Shown piece by piece: positions 17,111 through 25,243 of a stretch of DNA of 64,000 nt. A model generated the notes under the pieces. That model saw only the letters and a list, made by a program, of their open reading frames with translations. It made no database searches and was not told the origin of the DNA. The position numbers were made by a program, and so were the translations under genes. Each line of letters opens with the position of its first letter. The stretch's first letter is position 1. This stretch comes from Allohahella sp002354735 (lineage in GTDB: Bacteria > Pseudomonadota > Gammaproteobacteria > Pseudomonadales > Oleiphilaceae): positions 1,488,001 through 1,552,000 of the forward strand of contig NZ_CP172312.1 of assembly GCF_047946665.1 (NCBI RefSeq), given 5' to 3'.

Positions 17111-17856
17111 ACACGTACGCCCGGGCCGGGAATGAGTACCATCGAAAAATAAGGCGCTATGGTGTCGCCGATTTCGGAGAGTGGCGATACGCGCTGCTCA
17201 GGCATACTGGCCTTCTCCACATACCACGCACGGTCGGCCATACCCAGTTCCTCTGCCATGCGACAGATACGTCCGAGGTTGGAGCCGACCTTCATGATCA
17301 CGGTCGCCTTGCTGCCGGACATACTGGCCCGAAGCGATTCATCATCGAGCGTGCCTGGAATGACTGTGAGCACATCATCGCGCATGATCAGAGGCCTTGG
17401 CAGCAGTGCACCACAGGCCATGACTGAGTTGACGCCAGGCACCACGGTAATTTCGAAACGTTCTTTCAGGCGCAGGAAAACGTGCATGAAGGAACCGTAG
17501 AAGAAGGCGTCGCCTTCGTTCAGCAGCGCGACGTCGTGCCCTGCCAGCAAGTGCTCGGCCACCGCCTCCGCAGCTACATCGAAGAAAGCCTCGATCCGGT
17601 CATGATACTCCTGGCTCGTATGCGGCAGCTCAACAGTGACAGGGTAAACGAGCGCCAGCTCCTGATGCTGAGCCCCGATATGCGCTTCGCAACTGGCGCG
17701 TGCGCGCCCCCTGCTGCCGCGCTTGCAGAAATAGGCCACCACTGGGCACTCCGTCAACAGACGGACTGTTTTCAAGGTCAGCAACTCGGGGTCGCCAGGT
17801 CCGGTGCCAAGGCCGTAAAGCCGTCCAGGTGCTTGTTGTGTTGTCATGGTGCTCAC
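17107..17856 (-). CDS. cobI: Precorrin-2 C20-methyltransferase CobI
   Basis: A 249-residue SAM-dependent methyltransferase catalysing the first committed methylation after precorrin-2. Landmarks: LYGLGTGPGDPELLTLKTV near residue 14, VALLNEGDAFFYGSFMHV near 107 and VVPGVNSVMACGALLPRPL near 136, where CobI/CbiL-type enzymes carry the SAM loop. GTG 17856 overlaps the cobH stop; an ATG nine bases later is a possible alternative start. It is flanked by cobH and cobJ in the same translationally coupled run. Confidence 0.94.
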   Translation of the reverse strand: MSTMTTQQAPGRLYGLGTGPGDPELLTLKTVRLLTECPVVAYFCKRGSRGRARASCEAHIGAQHQELALVYPVTVELPHTSQEYHDRIEAFFDVAAEAVAEHLLAGHDVALLNEGDAFFYGSFMHVFLRLKERFEITVVPGVNSVMACGALLPRPLIMRDDVLTVIPGTLDDESLRASMSGSKATVIMKVGSNLGRICRMAEELGMADRAWYVEKASMPEQRVSPLSEIGDTIAPYFSMVLIPGPGVRV

Positions 17857-18488
17857 TCGATGTCGCTAGCAAGGGCGTTGACCGCAGCGGCTGCCATGGC
17901 GCTGCCGCCCAGTCTGCCGTGCACGGTGATGAAATGGATGCCTGGTGTGGCCGCAAGTGCCTGCTTGCTTTCCGCTGCACCAATGAAGCCAACTGGAAAA
18001 CCGAGAATGGCCGCAGGTCTTGATCCGCCGGCGGCCATGAGATTCAGGAGATGGAACAGCGCTGTGGGGGCATTGCCAATCGCCACTACGGCGCCCTCAA
18101 GATCCGGCTCCCATAGATTGACGGCTGCTGCACTGCGGGTATTGCCAATCTGTGTGGCCAGTGCAGGTACCCGCGGGTCGCGCAGGGTGCAAATCACCTG
18201 ATTATTGGCGGGCAATCTGGCGCGGGTGACACCATGTGCCACCATCTGGCTGTCACAAATGATGGGCTTACCCGCCTTCAGCGCCGCTCTGGCTGCCTGG
18301 CCAACGCCATCGGAGAACGCCAGGTGTTGCAGAACGTCTACCATGCCGCAGGCGTGGATGATGCGGACGGCTGGGGCTTCCATTTCAGCTGGCAGACGCG
18401 AAAGATCGGCCTCGGCCCGTATGGTGGCAAAAGAAGCCTCGTAAATGGCCGCGCCATCGCGAATGTAGTCGTGCAGGTCTTTGTTCAT
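17853..18488 (-). CDS. cobH: Precorrin-8X methylmutase CobH
   Basis: A 211-residue cytoplasmic enzyme that moves the C11 methyl group to C12, giving hydrogenobyrinic acid. The active-site histidine block is RIIHACGMVDV near residue 43. Further landmarks are ICDSQMVAHGV near 76 and AILGFPVGFIGAAESK near 157, all conserved in CobH/CbiC. The length is normal. It starts 28 bases after an ABC-2 permease gene, the only non-overlapping joint in this part of the run, and overlaps cobI. Confidence 0.94.
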   Translation of the reverse strand: MNKDLHDYIRDGAAIYEASFATIRAEADLSRLPAEMEAPAVRIIHACGMVDVLQHLAFSDGVGQAARAALKAGKPIICDSQMVAHGVTRARLPANNQVICTLRDPRVPALATQIGNTRSAAAVNLWEPDLEGAVVAIGNAPTALFHLLNLMAAGGSRPAAILGFPVGFIGAAESKQALAATPGIHFITVHGRLGGSAMAAAAVNALASDIE

Positions 18489-18516
18489 GGCTTGCTCTGT
18501 AAGATTGTAACGATAA

Positions 18517-19290
18517 TCATGATTTGATTCGTATACCTCGGGCGATCAGCCACCAGGCGAGGCCACCGACCGCACATGTGATCAGGGGCAGCACGATGAA
18601 TGTGCTGGCACGACTGCTGTCTCCGATATCAAGCAACGCATAACGAAAACCGTCGACGATATGGACCATTGGGTTGAGCTGCGAAACATCCGCCCAGGGC
18701 GACGGCAGACGGCTGATGGGATAGAACACGCCGCCAAGGTACATCAGCGGTGTCAGGATGAAGGTGTTGACCAGCGAGGTATCGTCGAAGTTGCGGGCGA
18801 ACACGCCATTGACCAGGCCTGCGAACGAGAACAACAGCGCGCTCAGTACGGCTACGCCGAGCCCGGATGCCAAATGGTGCACTTCCAGACTGGTAAACGG
18901 CAGGGCCAGCGCCGCAACCAGTGCGCCAGCCAGCAAACCACGTATGACACCAGCTGTTGCAAAACCAGCCACTATCAGCCAGGCAGGCATCGGCGCCACC
19001 AGCATTTCTTCGATGTGTCGTTGCAGACGGGCGCCGAAAAAGGCTAGCGTGGTGTTGCTGTAGGCATTACTGACAACGGCGAACAGTATCAGGCCAGGCA
19101 TGAGAAAATCGGCGTACGGCACGCCTTCGACTGCGGCCAGATCGCGGCCTACAAAGTGTCCGAAGATCAGCATGAATAGCGACGCGGTCACCACCGAAGG
19201 CAGCAGGCTCTGCACCCAGCTGCGCACGAAGCGCCGCACCTGTTTTATAACGAGGCCCTGATAGGCGTTCCAGTACATACCGGCGTTCAT
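18517..19290 (-). CDS. ABC-2 type transporter permease (YadH/NodJ-like)
   Basis: A 257-residue inner-membrane protein with six predicted membrane segments. Family landmarks include LMPGLILFAVVSNAYSNTT near residue 88 and the loop NTFILTPLMYLGGVFYP near 180, the ABC-2 signature region. With the preceding ATPase it should form an exporter. It is odd here because both genes are embedded in a cobalamin ring-synthesis run, linked upstream by ATGA overlaps to the ATPase and cbiD. Its substrate cannot be read from sequence; a corrinoid or tetrapyrrole intermediate, cobalt handling, or an unrelated compound are all possible. Confidence 0.88.
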   Translation of the reverse strand: MNAGMYWNAYQGLVIKQVRRFVRSWVQSLLPSVVTASLFMLIFGHFVGRDLAAVEGVPYADFLMPGLILFAVVSNAYSNTTLAFFGARLQRHIEEMLVAPMPAWLIVAGFATAGVIRGLLAGALVAALALPFTSLEVHHLASGLGVAVLSALLFSFAGLVNGVFARNFDDTSLVNTFILTPLMYLGGVFYPISRLPSPWADVSQLNPMVHIVDGFRYALLDIGDSSRASTFIVLPLITCAVGGLAWWLIARGIRIKS

Positions 19291-20264
19291 ACGCGCCCCG
19301 TATCAGCTGAAGCGCGCGCTGCCAGGAGCTCAAGGAAGCGTGACTCCAGGCGGTTCGAACCCTGCTGAACGGCCAGTACCTTGATACCCTGCTGCAGGAG
19401 TTCGTTAAAGAGTTGATCGAGCGTCTCATGCTGAGGCCAGTCCAGTTCAAGCCGGTGCCCATCAAAATCGCGCACTCTCCCACGGGCGAGTTGAGGGCGC
19501 GTCAGCGGGGCGTCCGCCAGCTCGAGCATCAGATGCTGCGTCTGCAGACCGCTCAAGAGAACTTCAGGTGTATCCCGGGCAATGATTCGACCTGCATCGA
19601 TGATAGCGATATCGTTGCACAGCGCCTCAGCCTCCTCCAGATAGTGTGTGGTGAGAAAGATGGTGGTGCCCTGCCCGTTCAACTCACGAAGCATGGCCCA
19701 GGTCGCCTGGCGGGCCTCCACATCGAGACCGGCGCTTGGCTCATCCAGCATCAGCAGTCTTGGCCTGTGTACGAGTGCCCGTGCAATCATCAGACGTCTT
19801 TTCAGACCGCCGGAAAGTCCCCAGGCCTTCGACCTGGCTCTATCAGCCAGACCCACGAGCTCAAGGACCTCACAGGCCCGCCGCGCGGCATCTTTTCTCG
19901 ATAGCCCGTAGTACATGCCCTGGGTAGAGACGATTTCCTGCACGGGCTCGAAACTGTTGAAGTTGACCTCCTGTGGCACGAGCCCGACGCAACATCTTGC
20001 AGCCATGGCCTGGCGTTGATTGTCGAAGCCGAAGATGCTGATGCTGCCGGTTTCCATGCGCACGAGCCCGGTGATGAGTCCGATAAGCGATGTCTTGCCT
20101 GCGCCATTGCGCCCGAGTAGTCCAAAAAATGCGCCAGCAGGAATGTTCATGTCGATGCCTGCAAGCGCTTCACGCCTGGTCGCCACCCCTTCCTTTTTTG
20201 CCCCCTTGGGGGCGCCCTCATAGTGCTTGCGTAGATTGCTGATGCTGATAGCTGGCGCGCTCAT
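19287..20264 (-). CDS. ABC-2 exporter ATPase (YadG/NodI-like)
   Basis: A 325-residue ATPase. Walker A is GRNGAGKTS near residue 50, the signature LSGGLKRRLMIARAL near 155, Walker B LLMLDEPSAGLD near 179, and the switch His in LTTHYLEEAEAL near 210. The C-terminal 80 residues form an extra regulatory domain typical of drug/polysaccharide-type exporters rather than importers. Its start overlaps the cbiD stop and its stop overlaps the permease start (both ATGA), so it is made in step with corrin enzymes. An insert rich in Lys and Gly (residues about 15-26) after the first strand is a local peculiarity. Confidence 0.9.
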   Translation of the reverse strand: MSAPAISISNLRKHYEGAPKGAKKEGVATRREALAGIDMNIPAGAFFGLLGRNGAGKTSLIGLITGLVRMETGSISIFGFDNQRQAMAARCCVGLVPQEVNFNSFEPVQEIVSTQGMYYGLSRKDAARRACEVLELVGLADRARSKAWGLSGGLKRRLMIARALVHRPRLLMLDEPSAGLDVEARQATWAMLRELNGQGTTIFLTTHYLEEAEALCNDIAIIDAGRIIARDTPEVLLSGLQTQHLMLELADAPLTRPQLARGRVRDFDGHRLELDWPQHETLDQLFNELLQQGIKVLAVQQGSNRLESRFLELLAARASADTGRV

Positions 20265-21385
20265 GGCTGTGTTGCCCTATCGGCGTAGCCTACAAGCTCT
20301 CCGCCGCGATCAATGGCACAGACGGCTACTCCGATATCTGCAGGCAGATAGGCGTAGACCCGTGCCAGTGCGAGTTGTGCAAGACGATCCCCCAGCGGGA
20401 TGCCAGCCTGCTGACAATAGCCGAGGGTTTCGATAGAGGTGTTCGACCGCGAAATCATCGCCTGCAATGTCTCTGTCGCGCCTAGCGCGGCCGCCTGGCG
20501 TGCAAGCCAGGGCAAATCGATGGCGCACTTGCGGCTGTGAGTATCCGGATGGCCTGCAGCGAACTTGCTCAACTTGCCAAAGCCACTGACCAGCGTGAAA
20601 CGGGGCACGGAATTGCGGCGCAGGTACTTGAGCAGCGCACCAAAGAGGTCGCCCATTTCAACGATAGCCATCTCACTCAGGCCATACTGTCGCGACACAA
20701 AAAGCTCGCTGGTCCCGCCGGTACACCCGGCGAGATGCGTGAGCCCATTGGCACGCGCGACATCAACCGACTGATGAATCGATGCAATATAGGCTGCGCA
20801 TGAAAACGGTCTGACGATACCGGTGGTGCCCAGCACGGAAAGTCCACCTATGATACCGAGGCGGCCGTTCATTGTTCGCAGGGCGATCTTTTCCCCATTA
20901 TCAACGCCTACCGTAACGCGAAAGCCGCCAGTAAAATCAGCTTCTTCAGCAAGCTGCTGCAGGTGTTCGGTAATCATCTGACGGGGCACCGGATTGATAG
21001 CCGGCTCCCCCACCGCGAGACTCAGGCCCTTGCGCGTCACAGTGCCCACACCGGCGCCTGCGACGAATTCGAAACCTGGCCTTTGCAGCAGTCTGATTTC
21101 GACCCAGAGCCGCGCGCCGTGGGTGGCATCGGGATCATCGCCAGCGTCCTTGATGATGCCGGCTGTGGCGGAGTCACCAGTGCACATGAGATCCGCTATT
21201 GTCATCTCCGGCTCGCCGCCCCGTGGCAGGCGTATGGTCAGCGCAGTGGTACGTTTTCCCGTTAACAAAAGGCGTGCGGCTGCAAGCGAAGCGGCTGTCG
21301 CGCAGGCGCCTGTCGTCAGACCCGTACGCAGTGGGCCGCGGTACTCCGGGGTTTCCGGACGCATGGATCCACTGCTGGGCGTCAT
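20261..21385 (-). CDS. cbiD: Precorrin-5B/cobalt-precorrin-5B C1-methyltransferase CbiD
   Basis: A 374-residue enzyme with the CbiD start LRTGLTTGACATAASLAAARLLL near residue 20, then TVTRKGLSLAVGEPAINPVP near 115 and LAGCTGGTSELFV near 218. CbiD is best known from the oxygen-independent pathway, yet it sits here with CobG, CobK, CobL and CobM of the oxygen-dependent route and no cobF. It probably supplies the C1 methylation that CobF performs elsewhere, as in several pseudomonads. It starts two bases after cobB ends and overlaps the ABC ATPase gene. Confidence 0.93.
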   Translation of the reverse strand: MTPSSGSMRPETPEYRGPLRTGLTTGACATAASLAAARLLLTGKRTTALTIRLPRGGEPEMTIADLMCTGDSATAGIIKDAGDDPDATHGARLWVEIRLLQRPGFEFVAGAGVGTVTRKGLSLAVGEPAINPVPRQMITEHLQQLAEEADFTGGFRVTVGVDNGEKIALRTMNGRLGIIGGLSVLGTTGIVRPFSCAAYIASIHQSVDVARANGLTHLAGCTGGTSELFVSRQYGLSEMAIVEMGDLFGALLKYLRRNSVPRFTLVSGFGKLSKFAAGHPDTHSRKCAIDLPWLARQAAALGATETLQAMISRSNTSIETLGYCQQAGIPLGDRLAQLALARVYAYLPADIGVAVCAIDRGGELVGYADRATQP

Positions 21386-21387
21386 GA

Positions 21388-22731
21388 TCAGTGGCCGGCA
21401 GCAACGGCGCGGCCGTTGAACAGGTCGGCGATCAATTGCGGTGCCGAGGGGAAATAGCCGTGAAAATAGCTGGCCGTCAGACTCCCCTGCCGATAGATCG
21501 CTTCGCCAGCACTGCCTCGCAAGCGTCTGGTGAGTACTGCTGGCGCCAGCGGCGTATCCAGTTCGGAATGGTGGTAGGCATGGCCGCGCAACTCTTCATG
21601 CGCGCTATCGCCGCTACCGGCCATGGCCTGCATACCCAGCCCTTTCAGACGCCCGGCCATCCGAGCCTGCCCGGGCATAAGCCCATACATCGCATGCGCC
21701 ACGCCTTCAGTGTCCAGCAGACTATCGACACAGGCCATCAATCCGCCACACTCAGCGAGGATGGGTTTGCCAGCCGAATGATGCGCACGAATAGCCGCAC
21801 GCATCGCTGTATTGCCAGAAAGGGTTTTACCGTGAAGTTCGGGATACCCACCCGGTAGCCAGATGGCATCGCATGCCGGCAGTGTCTGGTCTGACAAAGG
21901 CGAGAAGAATGTCAGCTCAGCGCCCATGCTTCTGAGCACGTCCAGATTGGCTGGATAGATAAAGGCGAAGGCATTGTCACGAGCGATGGCAATGCGACGC
22001 CCGGTCAGCAGACGAGGGATCGGCTGAGGCGCGTCTGCACTAAGCGTGACCTGGGCAGGCAGCCGGTCGAGACCGGCTTCTTTCAAGACCTCAGCGGCCG
22101 CGTCGAGTGCTGCATCCAGTTCTGGCAGCTCACTGGCCTGTACCAGGCCAAGATGCCGGTCCGGTATCGTGAAGAACTCGCTGCGCGGAATGGCGCCGAG
22201 CAGACTGATGCCAGGGGGCAGGCTCTCGCCTACCAGCTGGGTGTGATAGGCACTGCCGACTCGGTTGGCAATGACCTCATGCACCTTGACATCGGGCCTA
22301 TAGCTGGCAAGCCCAAGCGCCAGTGCCCCGAAAGTCTGGCCCATGGCGCGCGCATCGATGACAGGCAATGCAGGAATCCCGCAGCTGACTGCAAGATCGG
22401 CGCTACACGGTTCACCATCGAACAAGCCCATCGACCCTTCGACCAGTACGAGATCTACGTCGCGGGCAGCTTCTGCCAGGCGCCAACGGATCTCTTCATC
22501 GCCAGTCATCCAGCCGTGGACCTGATAGACAGGCGCGCCAGAGGCCAGTTCGAGCACCATCGGGTCGAGATAGTCGGGGCCGTGCTTGAATACTCGGACG
22601 CTGCGTCCGGCGTTGCGATGCAGACGGGCCATGGCGGCGGTGACCATGGACTTGCCATGACCAGACCCTGGGGCACAGATGAGTGCGGCGGCGGTAGTGC
22701 CGGTGATACGAGTACGTTGGGTGGTCAACAT
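21388..22731 (-). CDS. cobB: Cobyrinate/hydrogenobyrinate a,c-diamide synthase CobB
   Basis: A 447-residue ATP- and glutamine-dependent amidase that amidates the a and c side chains. The N-terminal dethiobiotin-synthetase-like domain has the P-loop APGSGHGKS near residue 18. The C-terminal glutamine amidotransferase domain has the nucleophile Cys in AECGGLMAC near 325 and a GHAYHHSE segment near 385. An open frame extends to 22839 but crosses the riboswitch platform; ATG 22731 has CAGGG upstream and matches the family start, with ATG 22749 as an alternative. It is first in the second riboswitch-controlled run. Confidence 0.92.
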   Translation of the reverse strand: MLTTQRTRITGTTAAALICAPGSGHGKSMVTAAMARLHRNAGRSVRVFKHGPDYLDPMVLELASGAPVYQVHGWMTGDEEIRWRLAEAARDVDLVLVEGSMGLFDGEPCSADLAVSCGIPALPVIDARAMGQTFGALALGLASYRPDVKVHEVIANRVGSAYHTQLVGESLPPGISLLGAIPRSEFFTIPDRHLGLVQASELPELDAALDAAAEVLKEAGLDRLPAQVTLSADAPQPIPRLLTGRRIAIARDNAFAFIYPANLDVLRSMGAELTFFSPLSDQTLPACDAIWLPGGYPELHGKTLSGNTAMRAAIRAHHSAGKPILAECGGLMACVDSLLDTEGVAHAMYGLMPGQARMAGRLKGLGMQAMAGSGDSAHEELRGHAYHHSELDTPLAPAVLTRRLRGSAGEAIYRQGSLTASYFHGYFPSAPQLIADLFNGRAVAAGH

Positions 22732-22849
22732 GATTAGCCCTGGCAGCATGAGTGCAAAGGCATTGCGGGGCAAAACAAACAAAGACAGGGGATGCCAGAT
22801 AGACGAGGCTGACCTGCCCATAGTCGCCCACCGCAACACCTGGCATGAC

Positions 22850-23042
22850 CCCTCTGGCCGGTCTACGGACTGATGAGCCGGCGCCGAAGCGCCGAAGCAG
22901 ACCGCCTTCCCATGTCATGACACAGTGGCGTACTGGTTGCTTTTGACTCAATCACCGTTGCGGGGGCAGCGTCGGACTGGCACCGACTTCCCGTTTAAAC
23001 CCTGAACGTAAAGGGTCACCGAAAGGCAGGGCGGGAATCTAG
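22850..23042 (-). ncRNA. Cobalamin riboswitch upstream of cobB
   Basis: Minus-strand blocks in order: GGTGAC at 23020-23015 (canonical GGTGCC with one change), AAACGGGAAGTCGGTG at 22996-22981, GCCCCCGCAAC at 22967-22957, and the B12 box AGTCCGTAGACCGGCC at 22871-22856. Beyond it, GTTGCGGTGGGCGA at 22837-22824 is identical to an element after the btuB riboswitch and can pair with GCCCCCGCAAC. About 125 bases separate the B12 box from the cobB start. It should lower expression of cobB through cobJ when cobalamin is abundant. It lies downstream of the alpha-dioxygenase gene on the same strand. Confidence 0.94.
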
Positions 23043-23061
23043 CAATCCCCGGCCCCCGAGT

Positions 23062-23088
23062 CAACGACCACGATTAGGGTGGTCGTTG
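23062..23088 (-). terminator. Hairpin after the alpha-dioxygenase gene
   Basis: A perfect ten-base stem CAACGACCAC/GTGGTCGTTG with a seven-base loop starts 27 bases past the stop codon and just before the riboswitch. No U-tract follows on either strand, so it is only a probable terminator or mRNA-end structure. Confidence 0.45.
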
Positions 23089-23115
23089 CAGCTTGGTAAA
23101 CGCTTCGGGTGGAAA

Positions 23116-24975
23116 TCAGTCCCGACTGAACTTCAGCTTGAGACGGCGGTAATCACACTTCAGCTTGTCCTGAATACGCCAATCGCAGCTGTCGGTATCC
23201 CATGGAAAGAACGGGTTGCCGACCAATGCCATCTTTTTCCCCAGTTCGGGCTCGTGTCGAAGAATAACGCTGCGGAAGTTGGCGTCCTTGATCCAGGCCA
23301 TACCCTCTTTTGTGTACACCTGTTCGTTGAAGTCGGTGGTATAGAAGCGGTCTGACTGGAATCGTCGCGGCGCCATCACGGTAAATATCCGAAAGGTCGT
23401 ATCACTGAAGCCGAAACCATCTGGGCGGTACCCTTCAGCCAGTTGGCCGACCACGGTGTCAATCAATTCGACATCGTTGTTGTAGACCTCGCGCATCTTC
23501 TCTGCGAGCGCCCTGTCCGGCGTGATATCCGTAAAATCATTAATGGGTGGCATCTTCAGCTGTCGTCTGAACTCATTGTAGCGGGGCACACCGCGCTCTC
23601 GATCGCGAAGAATGTCGAGTGCGGCCATATCCAGCACACGGCCATCGGGCATGCGTAGTTCCTGGAGGAACTTCGGATAGTTATGCGGGGTCAGCTGACC
23701 TGGGTGGGTCATACCAAACGAATAGTACACGTTCTCATTACCCAATGAATCCAGTACCCCAGGCGCCTTCTGAAAAGCCTGATCGGTGGTACTGACAGCC
23801 TTGATCACCTTGCCTGACTGATAGTCGACCATATCCACCGAGTCACGGATCAGGGGATGCATTCGGTACACAGCCACGAATTCCTCCGTTAGGCTATACG
23901 GCGTGTCACGCAGATTCTTGTCACCGCCAACAACTACTTCCCAGTCCAGATTCAGCGCCAACTTGGTATTGGTCGTTTTAAGAATGGCGGGTGTCCAGTC
24001 CACAGTGTGAATCTTGGCCATAATCGCCGCGTTGATCAGACGAGCCTTGTTGAACAGCTGCTGGTCGGTCCACGAGGGATATTTTGCAGCCAGCATCTCT
24101 GCAATCGCATTGTGTTCCTTCACGAACAGCTCATGGAACATCTGCAGCCCGAGCCACCAGTTATCACTGAAGCCGGTGACAGGCAGACCGGTCTCTGGAT
24201 TGACGGCCAAACGGCCACTGGGTTCGATGATGAGCTTGCCGCCTTCAAAAGTTCTCAGGCTATCCTGAACCACCTGATCGCTGCCGTAGAGCTGAGAGCC
24301 ATCCCACCAGTGCGTAAGCCGGTTGGTGTAGGCTTTCGGTGTGTTTTCATAAGGGGTCCAGGTCGGATCGACCTCGGTTTTCGCGATAGCCATGCTGCCG
24401 CCCAGTTCACTGGCCAGCGGATCGTCGGCATCCAGTGGCACCTCGTGTGGCGCACCAGCATCATCCCTGTGCGAGAACCAGTCGTGTGTCATGAACTGGA
24501 TCCAGGCGGCCGCCCAATAACTGAGGAAATCGACTTCCTTGATGTCATCGCGGGTCATCAGCTCACGGCTGATCATCCGGGGGTTTGGCTCCATAAGCAT
24601 TGCTTCGTCGGCGTACGCCGAGTTGAGCGGCACGTTGCGACCAAAGCGCATGCCTTCGCTGCCCATACGGGTCTGGTCGAGGTCGTTGCAATTGCCCTCG
24701 GTCGTACGTGCCCCGGCCGTGTCAGCGTCACAGGCTACGTTCTCTGGGTAGGTGCCGTTGGTGTCTATGATATTGTTCTTGTTCAGATTGGTAACGCTTT
24801 GAAGCAGGTGCAAAGTACCTGCCAGACCGTCGTCCCACCAGCGAATGATAGGGGTGTCGGCAGGCTCTTCTGCAGCATCCTTTTCCCAGAGGGAGGCTTG
24901 GGCGCCGGAGGGTGCTCCTGCGATCGCACACGTAATGGCCGCCAGCATCAGCCGGCGTTTGAAGGTGTTTTTCAT
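23116..24975 (-). CDS. Exported alpha-dioxygenase-like haem peroxidase
   Basis: A 619-residue member of the animal haem peroxidase/cyclooxygenase superfamily. The distal His is in FMTHDWF near residue 163. YRMHPLIRD near 370 aligns with the cyclooxygenase tyrosyl-radical Tyr and proximal His. LFVKEHNAIAEML lies near 288. Segments such as DILRDRERGVPRYNEFRR, HTVDWT and FNEQVYTKEGMAWI are what I know from plant fatty-acid alpha-dioxygenases, which add O2 at the alpha carbon of fatty acids. ATG 24975 gives a Sec signal ending SGAQA, so the enzyme is exported, unlike the plant relatives. It is divergent from a MalT/LuxR-like regulator. Function is inferred from motifs; a plain peroxidase is the alternative. 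Confidence 0.8.
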   Translation of the reverse strand: MKNTFKRRLMLAAITCAIAGAPSGAQASLWEKDAAEEPADTPIIRWWDDGLAGTLHLLQSVTNLNKNNIIDTNGTYPENVACDADTAGARTTEGNCNDLDQTRMGSEGMRFGRNVPLNSAYADEAMLMEPNPRMISRELMTRDDIKEVDFLSYWAAAWIQFMTHDWFSHRDDAGAPHEVPLDADDPLASELGGSMAIAKTEVDPTWTPYENTPKAYTNRLTHWWDGSQLYGSDQVVQDSLRTFEGGKLIIEPSGRLAVNPETGLPVTGFSDNWWLGLQMFHELFVKEHNAIAEMLAAKYPSWTDQQLFNKARLINAAIMAKIHTVDWTPAILKTTNTKLALNLDWEVVVGGDKNLRDTPYSLTEEFVAVYRMHPLIRDSVDMVDYQSGKVIKAVSTTDQAFQKAPGVLDSLGNENVYYSFGMTHPGQLTPHNYPKFLQELRMPDGRVLDMAALDILRDRERGVPRYNEFRRQLKMPPINDFTDITPDRALAEKMREVYNNDVELIDTVVGQLAEGYRPDGFGFSDTTFRIFTVMAPRRFQSDRFYTTDFNEQVYTKEGMAWIKDANFRSVILRHEPELGKKMALVGNPFFPWDTDSCDWRIQDKLKCDYRRLKLKFSRD

Positions 24976-25017
24976 TGTTATGGTCCTGTCTTGGAGAGCG
25001 GGCATCCTGTTTCACTT

Positions 25018-25039
25018 GCATCACCCATTTGAGTGATGC
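25018..25039. promoter_or_regulatory. Perfect inverted repeat 43 bases upstream of the alpha-dioxygenase gene
   Basis: GCATCAC-N8-GTGATGC is exactly symmetrical and lies in the divergent promoter region between the haem enzyme and the LuxR-type regulator. Its spacing suits a dimeric DNA-binding protein. It is a candidate operator from symmetry and position only. Confidence 0.45.
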
Positions 25040-25121
25040 GACACACTAGAGCCTGCGCAGGTGTGCTCATATCCTATGAAAGGATGACTTTTCTTTCAGG
25101 CGACAAGGCACAGATTGGAAG

Positions 25122-25137
25122 CGTGACACTTGTCACG
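25122..25137. promoter_or_regulatory. 16-base palindrome CGTGACACTTGTCACG
   Basis: A perfect 7-2-7 palindrome followed by six T residues, 107 bases upstream of the MalT-like regulator start. A two-base loop is too tight for a normal terminator hairpin, so a protein-binding site is more plausible, though a terminator-like role cannot be excluded. Confidence 0.45.
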
Positions 25138-25243
25138 TTTTTTCTGCGTGCTGACTCACAGTCTCTGTTTACACCTGTACCATTTTGCCTTCGCCGAATT
25201 ACAAGTAGTTCCAAAAAAACCATTTCACGCCAAGAACGTTTGT

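Noticed and set aside
23116..24975. Myeloperoxidase or peroxidasin-type enzyme
   Set aside because: The C-terminal half shares blocks with plant alpha-dioxygenases that peroxidasins lack; kept only as an alternative.
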